Shown: positions 9,049-20,092 of the stretch, in pieces
How positions within the stretch are numbered: the stretch's first letter is position 1
Layout: each line of letters starts with the position of its first letter
Notes under the pieces: model-generated
The model's input: only the letters and a program-made list of their open reading frames with translations
The model's database searches: none
Told to the model about the DNA's origin: nothing
Made by a program: the position numbers and the translations under genes
NCBI GenBank assembly: GCA_947000775.1
Contig: CAMQGK010000327.1
Span: forward strand, 15,647,501 to 15,711,500
Length of the DNA: 64,000 bases
Reading direction: 5' to 3'
DNA from: Pterois miles
Taxonomy: Eukaryota; Chordata; Actinopteri; Perciformes; Scorpaenidae

Positions 9049-12004
9049 CTGATGAAAAATGAAACAGAATCATAAGTAAAACTATGTTATTAGATGGAAA
9101 TATGCACATATCTAACCAGTATTTAGACACTGATGATGCCATTGTGATGAAAAACATGAGTTTCTGTTTAGAAATGATGTATACTGTTTATCCAGTGCAC
9201 TGATTTCATGTACAACTAATGTAAAATATTCAAACCTAATACACGAGAGAAAGTGTTTTCACCTGGGATTATCGTTGCCATTGTCACTGAGGCAATTTCC
9301 AATGCGGATCTCAGCACCATTGATCCTATCTTGGCAGCAGTCTCTTCTGTTGGTGATGGTGACAGTGTTGATGTTGTATGTCTTCAGGAGGTCCAGTCTC
9401 CACCAGGGTTTTTTATCTTTTTGTGTGTGGGAACAGGATCCTCGTCCCCAATTGCTCGCACGGTTTCCATCAATGGCCCTTTCAGGGATGCCATTAAACC
9501 CCAGGGAGGACTGAGTCACTTTTCCACCTTTAGCAATATTAGTATCTGGATAAAGTAATAAAATTTGTTATTAAAGACAGTTTTAGAAAAGTACAGAAGT
9601 ATTACATGTTACATGTCAGCATATTCGATTGAACTTTTACTGTCTGTTTAAAGTCACCAATTAGTTAGAGTTGGGGTGCTGAGAGAGAGTCCAAAATTAC
9701 GTCATATTAAAGGACGAGTGTAAAAAATTTAGGGGGATGTATTGGCAGATATGGAATACAATATTAATAAGTATGTTTCTTTTGTGTATAATCACCCGAT
9801 AAGAATCACTGTGTTTACATTAGCTTAGAATGAGCCGTTTATATCTACATAGGGAGGACCGGAGTCCACCATGTGTCTACAGTAGCCTAGACTGGACAAA
9901 CCAAACTCTATTAACTTTTTCTGCTTGGGCTGAAGTCGCTAACGTTACGTTGCTCCTGGTCTCTCTCTCTTGCTTCACCACTCACTTCCCACGTACACAC
10001 ACACTCTAAGCACACGACTCTTACAACAAATGGCTCTAGATAAGGCCATTCGTGTTTTTGTGTCGGCCACCGTAGCTCTCCGATACGCTTGGCACTCGGT
10101 AGAGGCTTACAAAGTTAAAACATTTATTATTAAAGACAGGCTGAGGAAGGCACAGGTGTAATACACATGTTGATCTGACCAAAGCCAACAAAGAACAGGC
10201 AGTCTGCGTATTTGATTGAACTTTTACTGTGACTATCTGCTCATATTGGCAGGGACGCTGGAGGTAAGTTACAGTTGGGGATGCTGAGAGAAAGTCTGTA
10301 TAATGACATCATGTTAAAGGACCAATGTGTATTAATTAAGGGACAGAAAGGGGAAAAAATATCAGTTATTATTATCCACCATGTTTCTACAGTAGCCCAG
10401 AACGCACAAACCAAACTCTATTAACTTTTCCTGCTTGGGCCGGAGTCGATAGCGTTACACACACCCATTGCCACCACTCTCTCTCTGTTGCTTCACCACT
10501 CACTTCCCATGTACACACACACTCTAAGCACTCAAACAACTGGTTCTATGGAGCACCGATCACATTATTGTGCTGGCCACTGTAGCTCTCCAACACACTT
10601 GGCACACTTCTTTTTGTATTAGTCTGAATGGTCAACAACATTATACACTAGTTTTGGAACGTTTTACATGAGCGCTGCACAGTACTGAGAGAAAAGGGTT
10701 ATTTTAGGGTAGCTTAGTAAACTTTTTTGCTTCTCAGTTACAGCCCACTGCCAATAGGTGATGCACCCCCCTCAACACCCCTACTTCCAGCATGCCTATC
10801 TATTGGACACATTATAAGGGACAAGTCACCAGCTGGAGCAGTGTTTCCTGAGGGCTGACCGGTGACTTCCACCTCACACAGTGTCAGGTATTCTGGTCCT
10901 CCAGGAATCACAATGTTTACATAACGGCCCTCCATTCCTTCACACACAAAGGTTTCGGAGGCCCCAGCTGCGATAGACGAGATAACAGCACATCTGATGA
11001 AAAAGAAAACAGAATCATGAGTAAAACTATGTTATTAGATGGAAATATGCACATATCTAACCAGTATTTAGACACTGATGATGCCATTGTGGTGAAAAAC
11101 ATGAGTTTCTGTTTAGAAATGATGTATACTGTTTATCCAGTGCACTGATTTCATGTAGAACTAATGTAAAATATTCAAACCTAATACACGAGAGAAAGTG
11201 TTGTCACCTGGGATTATCGTTGCCATTGTCACTGAGGGAGTTTCCAATGCGGATTTCAGCACCATTGATCCTATCTTGGCAGCAGTCTCTTCTGTTGGTG
11301 ATGGTGACAGTGCTGATGTTGTATGTCTTCAGGAGGTCCAGTCTCCACCAGGGTTTTTTATCTTTCTGTGTGTGGGAACAGGATCCTCGTCCCCAGTTGC
11401 TCGCACGGTTTCCATCAATGGCTCTTTCAGGGATGCCATTCCAGCCCAGGGAGGACTGAGTCACTTTTCCACCTTTAGCAATATTAGTATCTGGAGAAAG
11501 TAATAAAATTGAAAGACAGTTTGAGGAAGGTACAAAACTATGGTATGTTTTGATCTGACCAAAGCCACCAGAGGCAGTCAGCGGACCAAACTTTGATAGA
11601 TAGACTGAGAAAGGCACATATAACCATCCATCCATTATCTGTAACCGCTTATCCTATTGGGGGTCATGTGAGGACTGGAAGGGGGAGGGACTTACTTAGA
11701 GACAGACAATCGTTCACGTTCACATTCACACCTTCAGGAATTTAGAGTAACAGTTAACCTGCACGTATTTGGACCGTTGGAGGTGTTGGAGAAAACTCAC
11801 TAAAGGGGAGAAAAAACAAGAGGGTTTGACTGAACCATACAGCCACATTTACTGTATTTCATGTTTATTACACACTAAAATTGTAATTCATTGAGGAAAT
11901 ATCGATAATATGTTTGAAACAATTAAAAGAATAATCTCACCAAAATGGCCACTTGTTTGTCCTAGAACTGCCAACAAGACAAAGACCACAGCTGGAGTCA
12001 TCAT
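8874..12004 (-). CDS. Binary F-type lectin (fucolectin-like), five exons
   Basis: This gene encodes a secreted fucose-binding lectin of the F-type family, which in fish recognises microbial and self fucosylated glycans. The model joins 12004-11941, 11490-11208, 10993-10830, 9545-9263 and 9048-8874 into 322 residues. Exon 1 is a signal peptide with a hydrophobic stretch (AVVFVLLAVLG). Each carbohydrate domain is built from one 283-nt exon plus one following exon. Both domains contain the family signature H-x26-R-x-D-x4-R with the vicinal CC, plus NGAEIRIGN and YLTLCEVEV. Intron phases are consistent: phase 1 between modules, phase 2 inside each domain. The join between domains uses the donor after PSGNTAPA at 10830; without it, exon 3 reads on to a stop at 10738 and gives a 200-residue single-domain protein. 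No second signal-peptide exon lies between the domains, so I prefer one two-domain gene. Family knowledge: striped bass and sea bass have such two-domain lectins with this exon plan. Confidence 0.82.
9263..9545 (-). CDS. F-type lectin exon 4: first half of C-terminal sugar-binding domain
   Basis: It encodes residues 171-264 and repeats exon 2 with three residue changes: GWNG to GFNG, YNIST to YNINT, and GNSLSD to GNCLSD. The last adds a cysteine absent from the first domain. The binding signature H-x26-R-x-D-x4-R is intact. The acceptor is TTACTTTATCCAG and the donor CAG|GTGAAA. Confidence 0.85.
9707..10160. repeat. Dispersed non-autonomous repeat, copy 1 (lectin intron 3)
   Basis: It shares ttaaaggac, the ttggcag block, the gtgtataatcacc block, the ctacagtagcc block and the ttctgcttgggc block with copies at 10313 and 22804. 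The family is common in teleosts and has no coding capacity; I cannot name its class. Confidence 0.55.
10313..10620. repeat. Dispersed non-autonomous repeat, copy 2 (lectin intron 3)
   Basis: It shares ttaaaggaccaatgtgt, tctacagtagcccagaac, ccaaactctattaac and ttcctgcttgggccgg with copy 1 and with 22804-23045. The middle of the family sequence is deleted. Confidence 0.55.
10830..10993 (-). CDS. F-type lectin exon 3: second half of N-terminal domain plus linker
   Basis: It encodes residues 116-170: the CAVISSIAAGAS strand, FVCEGMEGRYVNIVIPG and YLTLCEVEV, then the linker TGQPSGNTAPA. The donor GCTG|GTGACT at 10830 gives phase 1, as needed to join exon 4. The alternative is no splice and an end at the stop at 10738, which adds a tail of ordinary-looking intron sequence. 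The end of this exon is the least certain junction in the gene. Confidence 0.65.
11208..11490 (-). CDS. F-type lectin exon 2: first half of N-terminal sugar-binding domain
   Basis: It encodes residues 22-115, from DTNIAKGGKVTQSS to SDNGNDNP. The sugar-binding His is in SCSHTQKD, followed 27 residues later by RRDCCQDR. The acceptor is TTACTTTCTCCAG and the donor CAG|GTGACA. It is the same length (283 nt) as exon 4 and nearly identical to it. Confidence 0.88.
11622..11800 (-). mobile_element. SINE-like repeat, 3' part only (lectin intron 1)
   Basis: It is the reverse complement of the tail of the element at 47519-47838: ccatccattatctgtaaccg, then cacattcacacc and a decayed tccaaagacatgcag region. 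The tRNA-like head is missing, as in 5'-truncated SINEs. Confidence 0.6.
11941..12004 (-). CDS. F-type lectin exon 1: signal peptide
   Basis: Residues 1-21 form a typical secretory signal: MMTPA, a hydrophobic core, then GQTSGHF. Two adjacent ATG codons (12004 and 12001) are both possible starts; I use the first, which has A at -3. The exon ends in phase 1 at a G|GTGAGA donor, and the spare G joins AT of exon 2 to give Asp22, the likely start of the mature protein. Confidence 0.82.
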
Positions 12005-12754
12005 CCTGTGGAGCAAGTTCACACTCATATAATGTTATTAAACCTTAATTTATAGGCATATACTCTATTTCTACACACACATACATAAATACATATACTG
12101 TGCATAATATGTACATATGGTTTTAAGAAAAAAATGTATTTGGCATTTTTGAAGATCTGGAAGGAAGCTATGCCTGAACACCTAGACATACCAGCACCAT
12201 ACTGGGTATTTTTTATGGTTCAGGGTGGAAATCAAGAGTGAACATAGGCTGGAAAGTTAGTGGAAAAATACAGAATTGCAATGGACCATGTTATTTTATT
12301 TAAACGTTGGATGGGAGTAGACCCAGATGGATGAAATTGTCTATGATTTTTTAAAATGAAAGATAAAAGATGAAACACAAGCCATAAAGACTTGTGGGGC
12401 ACTGGTGCATACTTAAAAAATATATATAAAAGAAAGAAATTGTGCATGCAACTGGAGGAGGTCCAGATGGAAATAGTTTTGTTAAATGTGTTCACGGTCC
12501 GGGGCCACTGGGATGGGCTGTCCGGGGTGCGGTCATAATTAGCATTGTTGTATATCGGTAGGTGGTTAAAAAAAAGTTGCACCTGTCTGAATTGATGACT
12601 GAATTAATGCGACACCTGAGGAGTAACCTGAGTGACACGCCCATGAAGCTCCTGACTAGTACAGCAGAGCGCTGCCTCTAGCTAACATGCTAACATGCTC
12701 GTGGTAATCAGCGCTGGTGACCTCTGCGTCCACTGAGGAGCTTCTCCTTTCATG
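12005..12754. other. Upstream region of the lectin gene
   Basis: This lies 5' of the lectin start. No clear TATA box sits at the expected distance that I can defend, and no other gene is recognised. The sequence becomes more GC- and CpG-rich after about 12600. Confidence 0.4.
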
Positions 12755-12972
12755 AGGTGAGTAACGACTTTCTGCTGTTTGAGACTGTTAATCCCCGATG
12801 TGACGGTCGAGCCTCACTCAGCTCAAAACTACAGGGAGGTCGAGTGGACTGGAAACACTGGGACCACAGTGGACTGGTAATGTTGCGCTTTGAAAATGAA
12901 CCACTAGAGAAGTTGAATCTGGAGCAGATTGTGGAGGACACCGCAGGGTGCCGCTCAGACAGGTGAGTAACG
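12755..12972 (+). other. Exon-like open segment bounded by two identical donor-like 12-mers
   Basis: aggtgagtaacg occurs at 12755-12766 and again at 12961-12972. Between them an open frame of about 66 residues runs on the + strand (it includes VDWKHWDHSGLVMLRFENEP). The second copy has the form of a splice donor (CAG|GTGAGT). No in-frame ATG, acceptor or partner exon was found. It may be part of a repeat or an orphan exon. Confidence 0.25.
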
Positions 12973-13354
12973 TAACAACAACGCACTGCTGATGAGAACG
13001 TCAGGTTCCCCCGTTGCCTAGCAACATAGTAGGTGGGGCGCCAGGTGGTGTGTAAAAACTGCAGTCTCTCCTTTCTGTGGCTACAGTCTGAAGTTTATAT
13101 TGTTTACGTCCATGTTGTTTCCTTGGTGATGTTTATAAAATTACCCATACTGCCCAGAAGTGAAAGTCAGTCAGTCAGCTTCCGCCATTTTGGACTGAAG
13201 CGACTAACTGACGCCAGTAAAACATTCACTTTAAAAGTGCTTCACAAAGTAAAACAAAATTGTTTCTGGTGTGTTGTTATAATCTACTGAAATGGCCTGT
13301 GTTGAACGATAAAAAATTATCAATAAATAAGCGTTCATACATGTATAAGTAGAA

Positions 13355-13915
13355 AAGCACTCGGAGAGCGCAGACCTCCGCCAAGCACCATAGTTTCCCC
13401 CTGGCGGTTTCTTCTGGATCTATCTCCTCAAGTATTAAAGCTAGATCAAATTCGTTGACATACTTCAGGTGCAGAATTGTCTCAGCTACACGATGCCACT
13501 TGTTAGAAATCTCTACCTCTAATATTAAATGCACAGTAGGCCAAAATGAGTACCCCCATTTTTTATATAAATTGCTATAAAATCCGCCATCTGGATCAGA
13601 TCTGGATCAGCCTTTGGGATTTGATAGGAAGTGCACATTGTAAATCCCTGAGTCAAATTTCATGAGCTTTGGGCAACAATTACCAGAGATATTGAGAAAC
13701 AATTTTTTGGGTCCCATTTACCCCAATGTTAACGAAAATTTCAAAGTGATCCAGAATCCAGGGTTTCTTCTGGATCACCCCCAAAATTAAATCAGTTCTT
13801 CCTTTTCACATTTTCGACACACCCTGAAAATTTCATCAAAAAATCCGTCACAGACACAGACAAACAGACAGATAAACGCTGGCAAAAACATAACCTCCTT
13901 GGTGGAGGTAATAAG
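13355..13915. mobile_element. Non-autonomous DNA element with related ends
   Basis: The left end reads gcactcggagagcgcagacc then tccgccaag. The right end is cctccttggtggaggtaata, whose reverse complement contains cctccaccaagg. The interior (ctggatcagatctggatcag, ttcatcaaaaaatccgtcac) reads like a frequent teleost repeat. No transposase frame is present. Confidence 0.5.
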
Positions 13916-16112
13916 TCCAAAATGGCGGCTGTTGTCTGTGCCTCTGTACTCTCTGTGTTCACTCTACTGTTGATTCTAAAATAAGGTTCAGAAGCAGCGG
14001 CGTCCATAGCTCATTTTATTTATTGGTGATCATTTTTGTTTATCATTTATTCTTGTGACGCTACACTGAGGAAGTCAGTTGTGCATTTGTGTAACTGATA
14101 ATCAGTTGTATACACAGACTGCAGAGTGTCCATCTGTTGGTGTGGACATAAGGAGCCGTGTTGCTAATGTAGTTCCACTTGTGTATAAGTTGACATTTAA
14201 TGCAATCTATTTTGTTGCCTAAATATTTAAATTAAATTTAACAGTGCTGTTATATATCATCACCCTCTCCCTTTTTTCATGTAACCCAATAACATTTACT
14301 GAGTACTTTTTTTTTCTTTTTTGCACAATTACTTTTACTTGAGTAAAATGTCTTTAAATAGTAGGTTTACTTGAGTACAATATTCTAGTAGTATTTCCAC
14401 CTCTGATCACATTGTGCTCACAGTTATTTTAACTGTTGAAATGAAACGTTTTCTTTCTCTCGCTTTGTGCTGAAATGTGCAAAGCAGCATCCCCTGGAAA
14501 CTTGTATTTTATCAATGGTGCACATTCAGACCTTCAGATCTTAAAAAAATATTAGCTTTACAGATCGATTCCATCAAAAAAGTAAAAACAAATGTAATCC
14601 AAGAGAAAATATGTTTCCCTCAAAACAAAATTTACAATACAGTTTCAATGTATGGAAACAATTTTTAGGATTACCAATCTGTAATGCGATGATGATTTAT
14701 GTCATTTTTTACCGGCAAGATTACACACGGAAAGTAAAAGGAAGAATAACGTTGATCGGTAACTTGTCCAATAACCTACCTGGAAGCTCTGCAGCACCCT
14801 GGAAGCAGCTGTGATCTGCATACATGCATAGAGAGCAATTATTTTTATACTTTTATGCAAAGCATGATTGACACCTGGTTGATCTACAAACACCCTGGTC
14901 AAATAACAGGTGTTGTTTCTGTATCCTATTCAATGGCCAGGGTGCCTGTCTGACCGTGATACTGGTGTTCAGGTCATCTTTTTTCAGAGGGCACACCCTG
15001 CGTTTGTTCAAATAATGGTCGAAGTTGATGAATGAAGTTTGTGACAAGTACTAGAGACAGTGTACAACAGCATGTACTACAGTACATGAGCTCTGGTGTA
15101 AGACGTATGAGAAGAGACATATCTGTTACAGATTAAATGTAATACAATGAATAGAAATTAACATTGGAATAATGCAATGATCTGTTTTAATATTTTTAGA
15201 TGGAACAAGTCCACATAAATGTAATTAGAGTAACTGACTGAATGTTGCTCAGTCTGCATTTGGGAATCAAAGTACAAGTATTGATCTTTTCTGGAGGATG
15301 TAGTTTGAGGTGGTGTGAACTGTAGGCTATTGCATTGTACAGTGAGATGTTTCCGTCATGTGGCCCACCATCAGTGAAATAAACCAGGTGGACAAAATAA
15401 CAGAAACACCTGAACTGAACAACATAGCCCCCTATGAAGGTAGGTTTTATTGCAGCACTGTTGTATTATAGTAGACTGCATTCGTTTTAGCTGTAATGTA
15501 TTCTTCTCAACTGTATTTTCTGTATTTACAGCATGGTTCTGTATTTGACTGGGTTTTCTGCATTTGCAGTGTATTTATGTATTTGGACATATTGTCTATA
15601 TTTGGTTGTATTTTCCATATTTGTACTAGTGTGTGTTATGATGTTGCATCTGTGATTGATGATGTTTTTTCTAAGCTGTCAGGGCCACACCGTACTGTAG
15701 TTTTTCTAGTTCCCTTGCCTTGTTGCCTTTACATCTACTTTAACCATAGTGTATTTGCAATAGCTATAATCTTTTTCTAAACTAAACCACACCTTTGCAA
15801 CCCATTTATAATAATGAAATCAAATGAAAACCGTTTGTGTAACAGGGTGTGACACGTTAGATTATAGCTTTATTCTGTAAGGAACAGGGAAATAATGAGG
15901 GTGCCACATTTTATTGTACATGTGTTTTAACTGCACTTTTACTGTTTTCTTTAAGCACACATTCATTTGTATAAACATGACTGAGTTATACAATCTCTAA
16001 ACAACACAGTATAAACAGTCAATGAATAGTGTGTCTTTTTAAATAGTAGTTTGAGAAATTCCAGTAACAAAACAGCAGGCATTACACTGCCAAACCTAAA
16101 CATACAAAACAG
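13916..16112. other. Unassigned gene-free DNA
   Basis: AT-rich sequence with short chance open frames, such as one at 15496-15780 with biased composition and no homology I recognise. No RNA gene or intact repeat was identified. Confidence 0.45.
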
Positions 16113-16666
16113 TGTTATGTTATTATTTGTTTCTTTTCATGCTTTAGTTTGTTCATGTTTTGTCCATGGTTTATGTTTAGTCAGTTTATGTTAAGTTAAA
16201 GTCACCCATGTATCGTCTTGTCAGGCACTTTCTCTTGGTTTTTTTTTTTTTTTTTTGTAATCATGTTTTCCCTCTGGTTTCAGACCCTGACTTCCTCCCT
16301 TTGTGTGGTTTTCCCGCCTGTGTGATTGCAAGCCCCGCCCCTGATTGGTCCCACCTGTGCTCTCCTACCTCATGTATAAATAGTCCTTGTCTCCCTTTGT
16401 CTTGTGCCAGCTCGTCTTGTGCCAAGTGTTTCAAGCCAGGTGTTCTTGTCCTTCATGTTTTGATCCATGTTTGAAACAGTATTTTTTAACCTTACTAAGA
16501 TTATTTTGTGTTGTACTTTTATCCTCCTTGTGAGCGTTTTAAGTTGAACATTGTAATCCTCGAGAGAGCATTTTTTGTAAATCGGTGATTGGGATATTAA
16601 AACACTTCTTGTTAAATCACCCTTTTGGGGGTCGTGCTCTTGAATCCCAGGTCAAAGGTTGTTATA
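16113..16666 (+). mobile_element. Candidate solo LTR
   Basis: It begins TGTTATGT and is bounded by aacag at 16108-16112 and 16667-16671. Inside are a TATAAATA box (about 16374) and an ATTAAA signal (about 16596), as in a retroviral-type LTR. The right end does not finish in the usual CA with this duplication, so the exact border is doubtful. Confidence 0.35.
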
Positions 16667-16768
16667 AACAGCACTGAAGAACGCACATTTATAGGAGCAG
16701 TATGTGACAATTAAAGAGATCTATTGGCAGAAATGGGAATAAGACATTAAGTTTGTTTTCTTTAGTGT

Positions 16769-16806
<38 letters not shown>
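16769..16806. repeat. (GATA)n microsatellite
   Basis: About nine perfect GATA units, inserted in a short fragment of the ttaaaggacc-type repeat (16700-16768). Confidence 0.9.
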
Positions 16807-16807
<1 letters not shown>

Positions 16808-16860
16808 TCAGTCCTTAAAGTCAGATAAATCAACAGACAACTAATAACACCTGTGAGTAT

Positions 16861-17231
16861 ACATTGGACGTTAAAGCTGGAGTGTGATACGCCTTTTTAT
16901 TGTCTTTTTAATTGCAAACAGTAAAATTAAATTACATTTCTTCCCTTCAAGAGTATTAAACTTCCCAACCTTCAGACTAAACATTAAAGCATCATCACAA
17001 TAATATAAACTGTGTGTATGTTATGAAAGCCTCAGTGCAATAAAACACAACACAGTGCACAACACAGTAAAACAATAAGGTTTAAGGTAGTTAAACCTGT
17101 GGTTTTTCTGTTAAGACTTGTCCCTTTGTCTGCCTGCTGGAGAGACCTCTCTGTGTCTTACAAATAATCTGGCTTCCCCTAGTGGACATTGTTATATGAA
17201 TCTATTTTCAATTCTGCTCTCAAATGCCTTA

Positions 17232-17274
<43 letters not shown>

Positions 17275-17980
17275 GCACAAAATACTAAATCAGTATACAT
17301 AAGACAGTATACAATTTAAACATTAACAAAACAAAACAGCCAGGGGTCCAAAACACTAGACTAGAGTCTTAATAGCCTTTTTGTCAGTCAATGAATGAAA
17401 ATGAATGAATGAGTCAGACTCTTATATCTAGTTTAACATCCTTCACTAAAACACCAAAACAAGGTTAATCATTGCTAAATTTACATTTATGAGTAAGCTA
17501 TTTTGCTTGGATTATTATCAAATCTATTATAAAAGCATATTTATTTGGAGAAATCCAAAACAGTTTCCCATAGTAAAGTCTTAAAAAAAAAAATAAATAA
17601 ATAAATAAATTTATAAATAAATTTCAACAATGTCAAAATATGTGTTGAGCTGTTTCTGGGTAGTCCTCACAGAAACAACAGTTTGTATTAATGTACTTTT
17701 TAAAAAAATATTTCAACATGCATTTCTGCCTCCTTAACCTTGTTTACGATTATGTATTCATGTTGAAGCGTCCTGACCTTCCTCCAATAGCTTATATATC
17801 AATTACAAACTGATTCTAATATAACATGACATATGGAATAGAGACAGGCATGTATATGACACTATTACTGTTTGGGGGATGTAGTGAAAAAACAAATTTT
17901 TCATACTTGGGAGTCAGCTGGGTTGGGGAAAGGTACAGTTGTGGTTGCAGGCCAAATACATACCTAGAAAATGTTAAACC
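16861..17980. other. Unassigned DNA with AAT and AAAT microsatellites
   Basis: A perfect (AAT)n run lies at 17232-17271 and an (AAAT)n run at about 17592-17622. The remainder shows no gene or named repeat. Confidence 0.5.
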
Positions 17981-18640
17981 TGCAGTAGGTAGAATGTTTT
18001 TGGCATCATTAATCAAAAAATCCATAATAACCTTTTAGCATGCTGTAATTTAAGTGTTCTGAGAGAAAACTAGACTTCTGCATCTCCTCATGGCTCTGTT
18101 TTCAGACTTGAGAAATGTAGTCTGTGACAGGAGACGTTGGCCAATCACAGGTCATTTCAGAGAGAGCAAGCATTCCTATTGGTTGTTCACTCAACAGAGA
18201 CAGCTGTCAGTCACTTGCAAACATCTTGTAGTTACTGTTTAGCTGTAAAATGAGAAAGTTTGCTCCGGCTGGTGGACGGTGCTTGGTATTTCCTCAACTG
18301 ATCTCAACATGGCCGGCGGGTCACAAACTTTCTCATTTCTTATAAACAGTAACCGCAAGATGTTTCTGAAAACATTAGAGGAGAGAAATCTGCATTATTC
18401 TCACAGAATATTGATTCATATTTGATCAGTGCTGCCTAGTTTGACCGTTTGATCTGAGTTTGCGAGTGTTTGACGTCTGCTCATAGACGGCAGGCTCCAG
18501 CTCGGCTCTGATTGGTTGTTTTCCTCCGGTCTGTGAAATCTTACAGATGCCAGTAGGAGCAATGGACGACACAGAGGCACATGATTTTTTCCCCTTTGAA
18601 CAATTTACTTTCCACCAAAATCTGACTCTGGACCCATCTC
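17981..18640. mobile_element. Fold-back repeat family A, copy 1
   Basis: Inverted arms at 18219-18262 and 18324-18365 begin AAACATCTTGTAGTTACTG and end AGAAAGTTTG, closing a loop of about 60 nt with several mismatches. Wider family sequence surrounds them: agaaaactagacttctgc, ggccaatcacaggtcattt, atttgatcagtgctgccta. Related copies lie at 33436, 36283 and 43345. Confidence 0.65.
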
Positions 18641-19119
18641 CCAAGGAAAATTGATTTATTGATAACAGTGTCTCTGTTAAGAAGCAAGATACCTGTATGG
18701 TGAGACGCTGTGTTTATATATCATGGACCAAGCTAGATGGATCTTCTTATGTAATATACAGTAGATAATTTCACAGGGAGTTTGTCTACATTTGCTATAT
18801 TACTACTTCAGATAAACACCAGGCTCTAATAAATCAACCATCCAATGGCTCTCCACACATCTGCATTATTCATGTTTCTCCACACACACAGTTTTGAGGA
18901 TATTACATTGATTTACATTCATTTCCTGGGGACTTACCTGAACTGTAACTGTTACTTAACTGCTACTTTACTTCTAAACCAAGTCCTCTCCCTAAAATAT
19001 AATGTTTTACATTATGGGGATGTGCTTTGTCCTTGAAAGGAAGGCGAGTCCCCACAATTTGATTGTGTAAACAGATTCATGTCCCCACAACATGAGTAAT
19101 ACATGCCTACACACGCACG

Positions 19120-19190
<71 letters not shown>

Positions 19191-19532
19191 ACACTAACTT
19201 GGCCTCCCTTGGCCCCTCCCTCTTCACTTATTGGCTGATTGTAATGAGGGAGAGGCAACGTCAAGCTAACCAGTGGTAGCCAGAGTTAAACAGGAAATGA
19301 GATGAATTTGCTTTAAAAATAAAAGTCTAAAATATTTTGGTATGACGATAATGCTTATGAAATGTATTGAAGCTACTTTGAATGTTCCACAAGTCGACTC
19401 TCTTGAACGTTTGTATATTTCATGTTTGTTTCATAACCAGAGCTGTGCTTTCGGTCAAGTTGTATGTGTGGGAGGATGAAAATGAAGAAGAGCTTTTGTT
19501 TAGGCCGGTGTTTATTTTATATTAATATTGTC
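18641..19532. other. Unassigned DNA with a (CA)n microsatellite at 19121-19188
   Basis: A long CA repeat of about 33 units occupies 19121-19188. The open frame across it is the repeat read as protein. Nothing else is recognised. Confidence 0.7.
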
Positions 19533-19725
19533 TCACAGAATATCACCGTAACAGGAGAGACTTTAGAGACCAGGTCCAAATCACATTGGAGCACACAGAT
19601 TTAAGGCTATCAGCTCTATTAAAAGTCTGATGTTTCAATGCCAACTGCCTCTACAGATTGATTTGATGAAGTTGCAGAAACGTTACTCTCCTGTTACAAG
19701 GTTGCCCTTTTCTGTGAGCACTGGA
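19533..19725. mobile_element. Fold-back repeat family B, copy 1
   Basis: The left end ctcacagaatatcaccgtaa then caggagagac is mirrored at the right by actctcctgttacaagg then cttttctgtgag. Related copies are at 49660 and 56430. Confidence 0.55.
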
Positions 19726-19799
19726 CAGGTTTACTATTCCATGTGAAATGTGTGAAGTGCGTTTAATCTCCTCTCTTTATCATTTCATCAGTTGCCAAG

Positions 19800-20092
19800 T
19801 CTACTTATTACAAGCAATGTTGGGCTTGTTTTCCTGAAAAGGGACTTGGTTTGGGAATTGGAGGGTCACCGGTTCAAGTCCTAACACGGACCAAAAACTG
19901 AATGTGAACTGGTAGCTGGAGAGGTGCCAGTTTACCTCTTGGGCACTGCCGAGGTGCCCCTGAGCAAGGCACCAAACCCCCAGCTGCTCGAGGCACTTGT
20001 CAGGAGCAGCGCCCTCACTCTCACATCTCTCCATTAATGCATGTATACAGGTCCTGTTTGTGCATGTATGTATTTCAGGTCAATAAAGGGTG
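19800..20092 (+). mobile_element. tRNA-derived SINE
   Basis: It contains a B-box-like ggtcaccggttcaagtcc at about 19863, the block tgcccctgagcaaggcacca typical of fish tRNA SINEs, and a simple tail caataaagggtgtcttcttc. The A box is decayed. Confidence 0.6.

Noticed and set aside
12750..12986. 78-residue minus-strand frame opposite the exon-like segment
   Set aside because: No splice signals or domain; it is probably the shadow of the plus-strand frame or of a repeat.
13013..13025. GTTGCCTAGCAAC, a good RFX X-box palindrome
   Set aside because: A related gttgcctagcaatg occurs at 4503 within a dispersed repeat, and no ciliary gene start is nearby.
19007..19264. Open frame across the (CA)n repeat
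   Set aside because: It is the dinucleotide repeat read as Cys-Val; not a gene.
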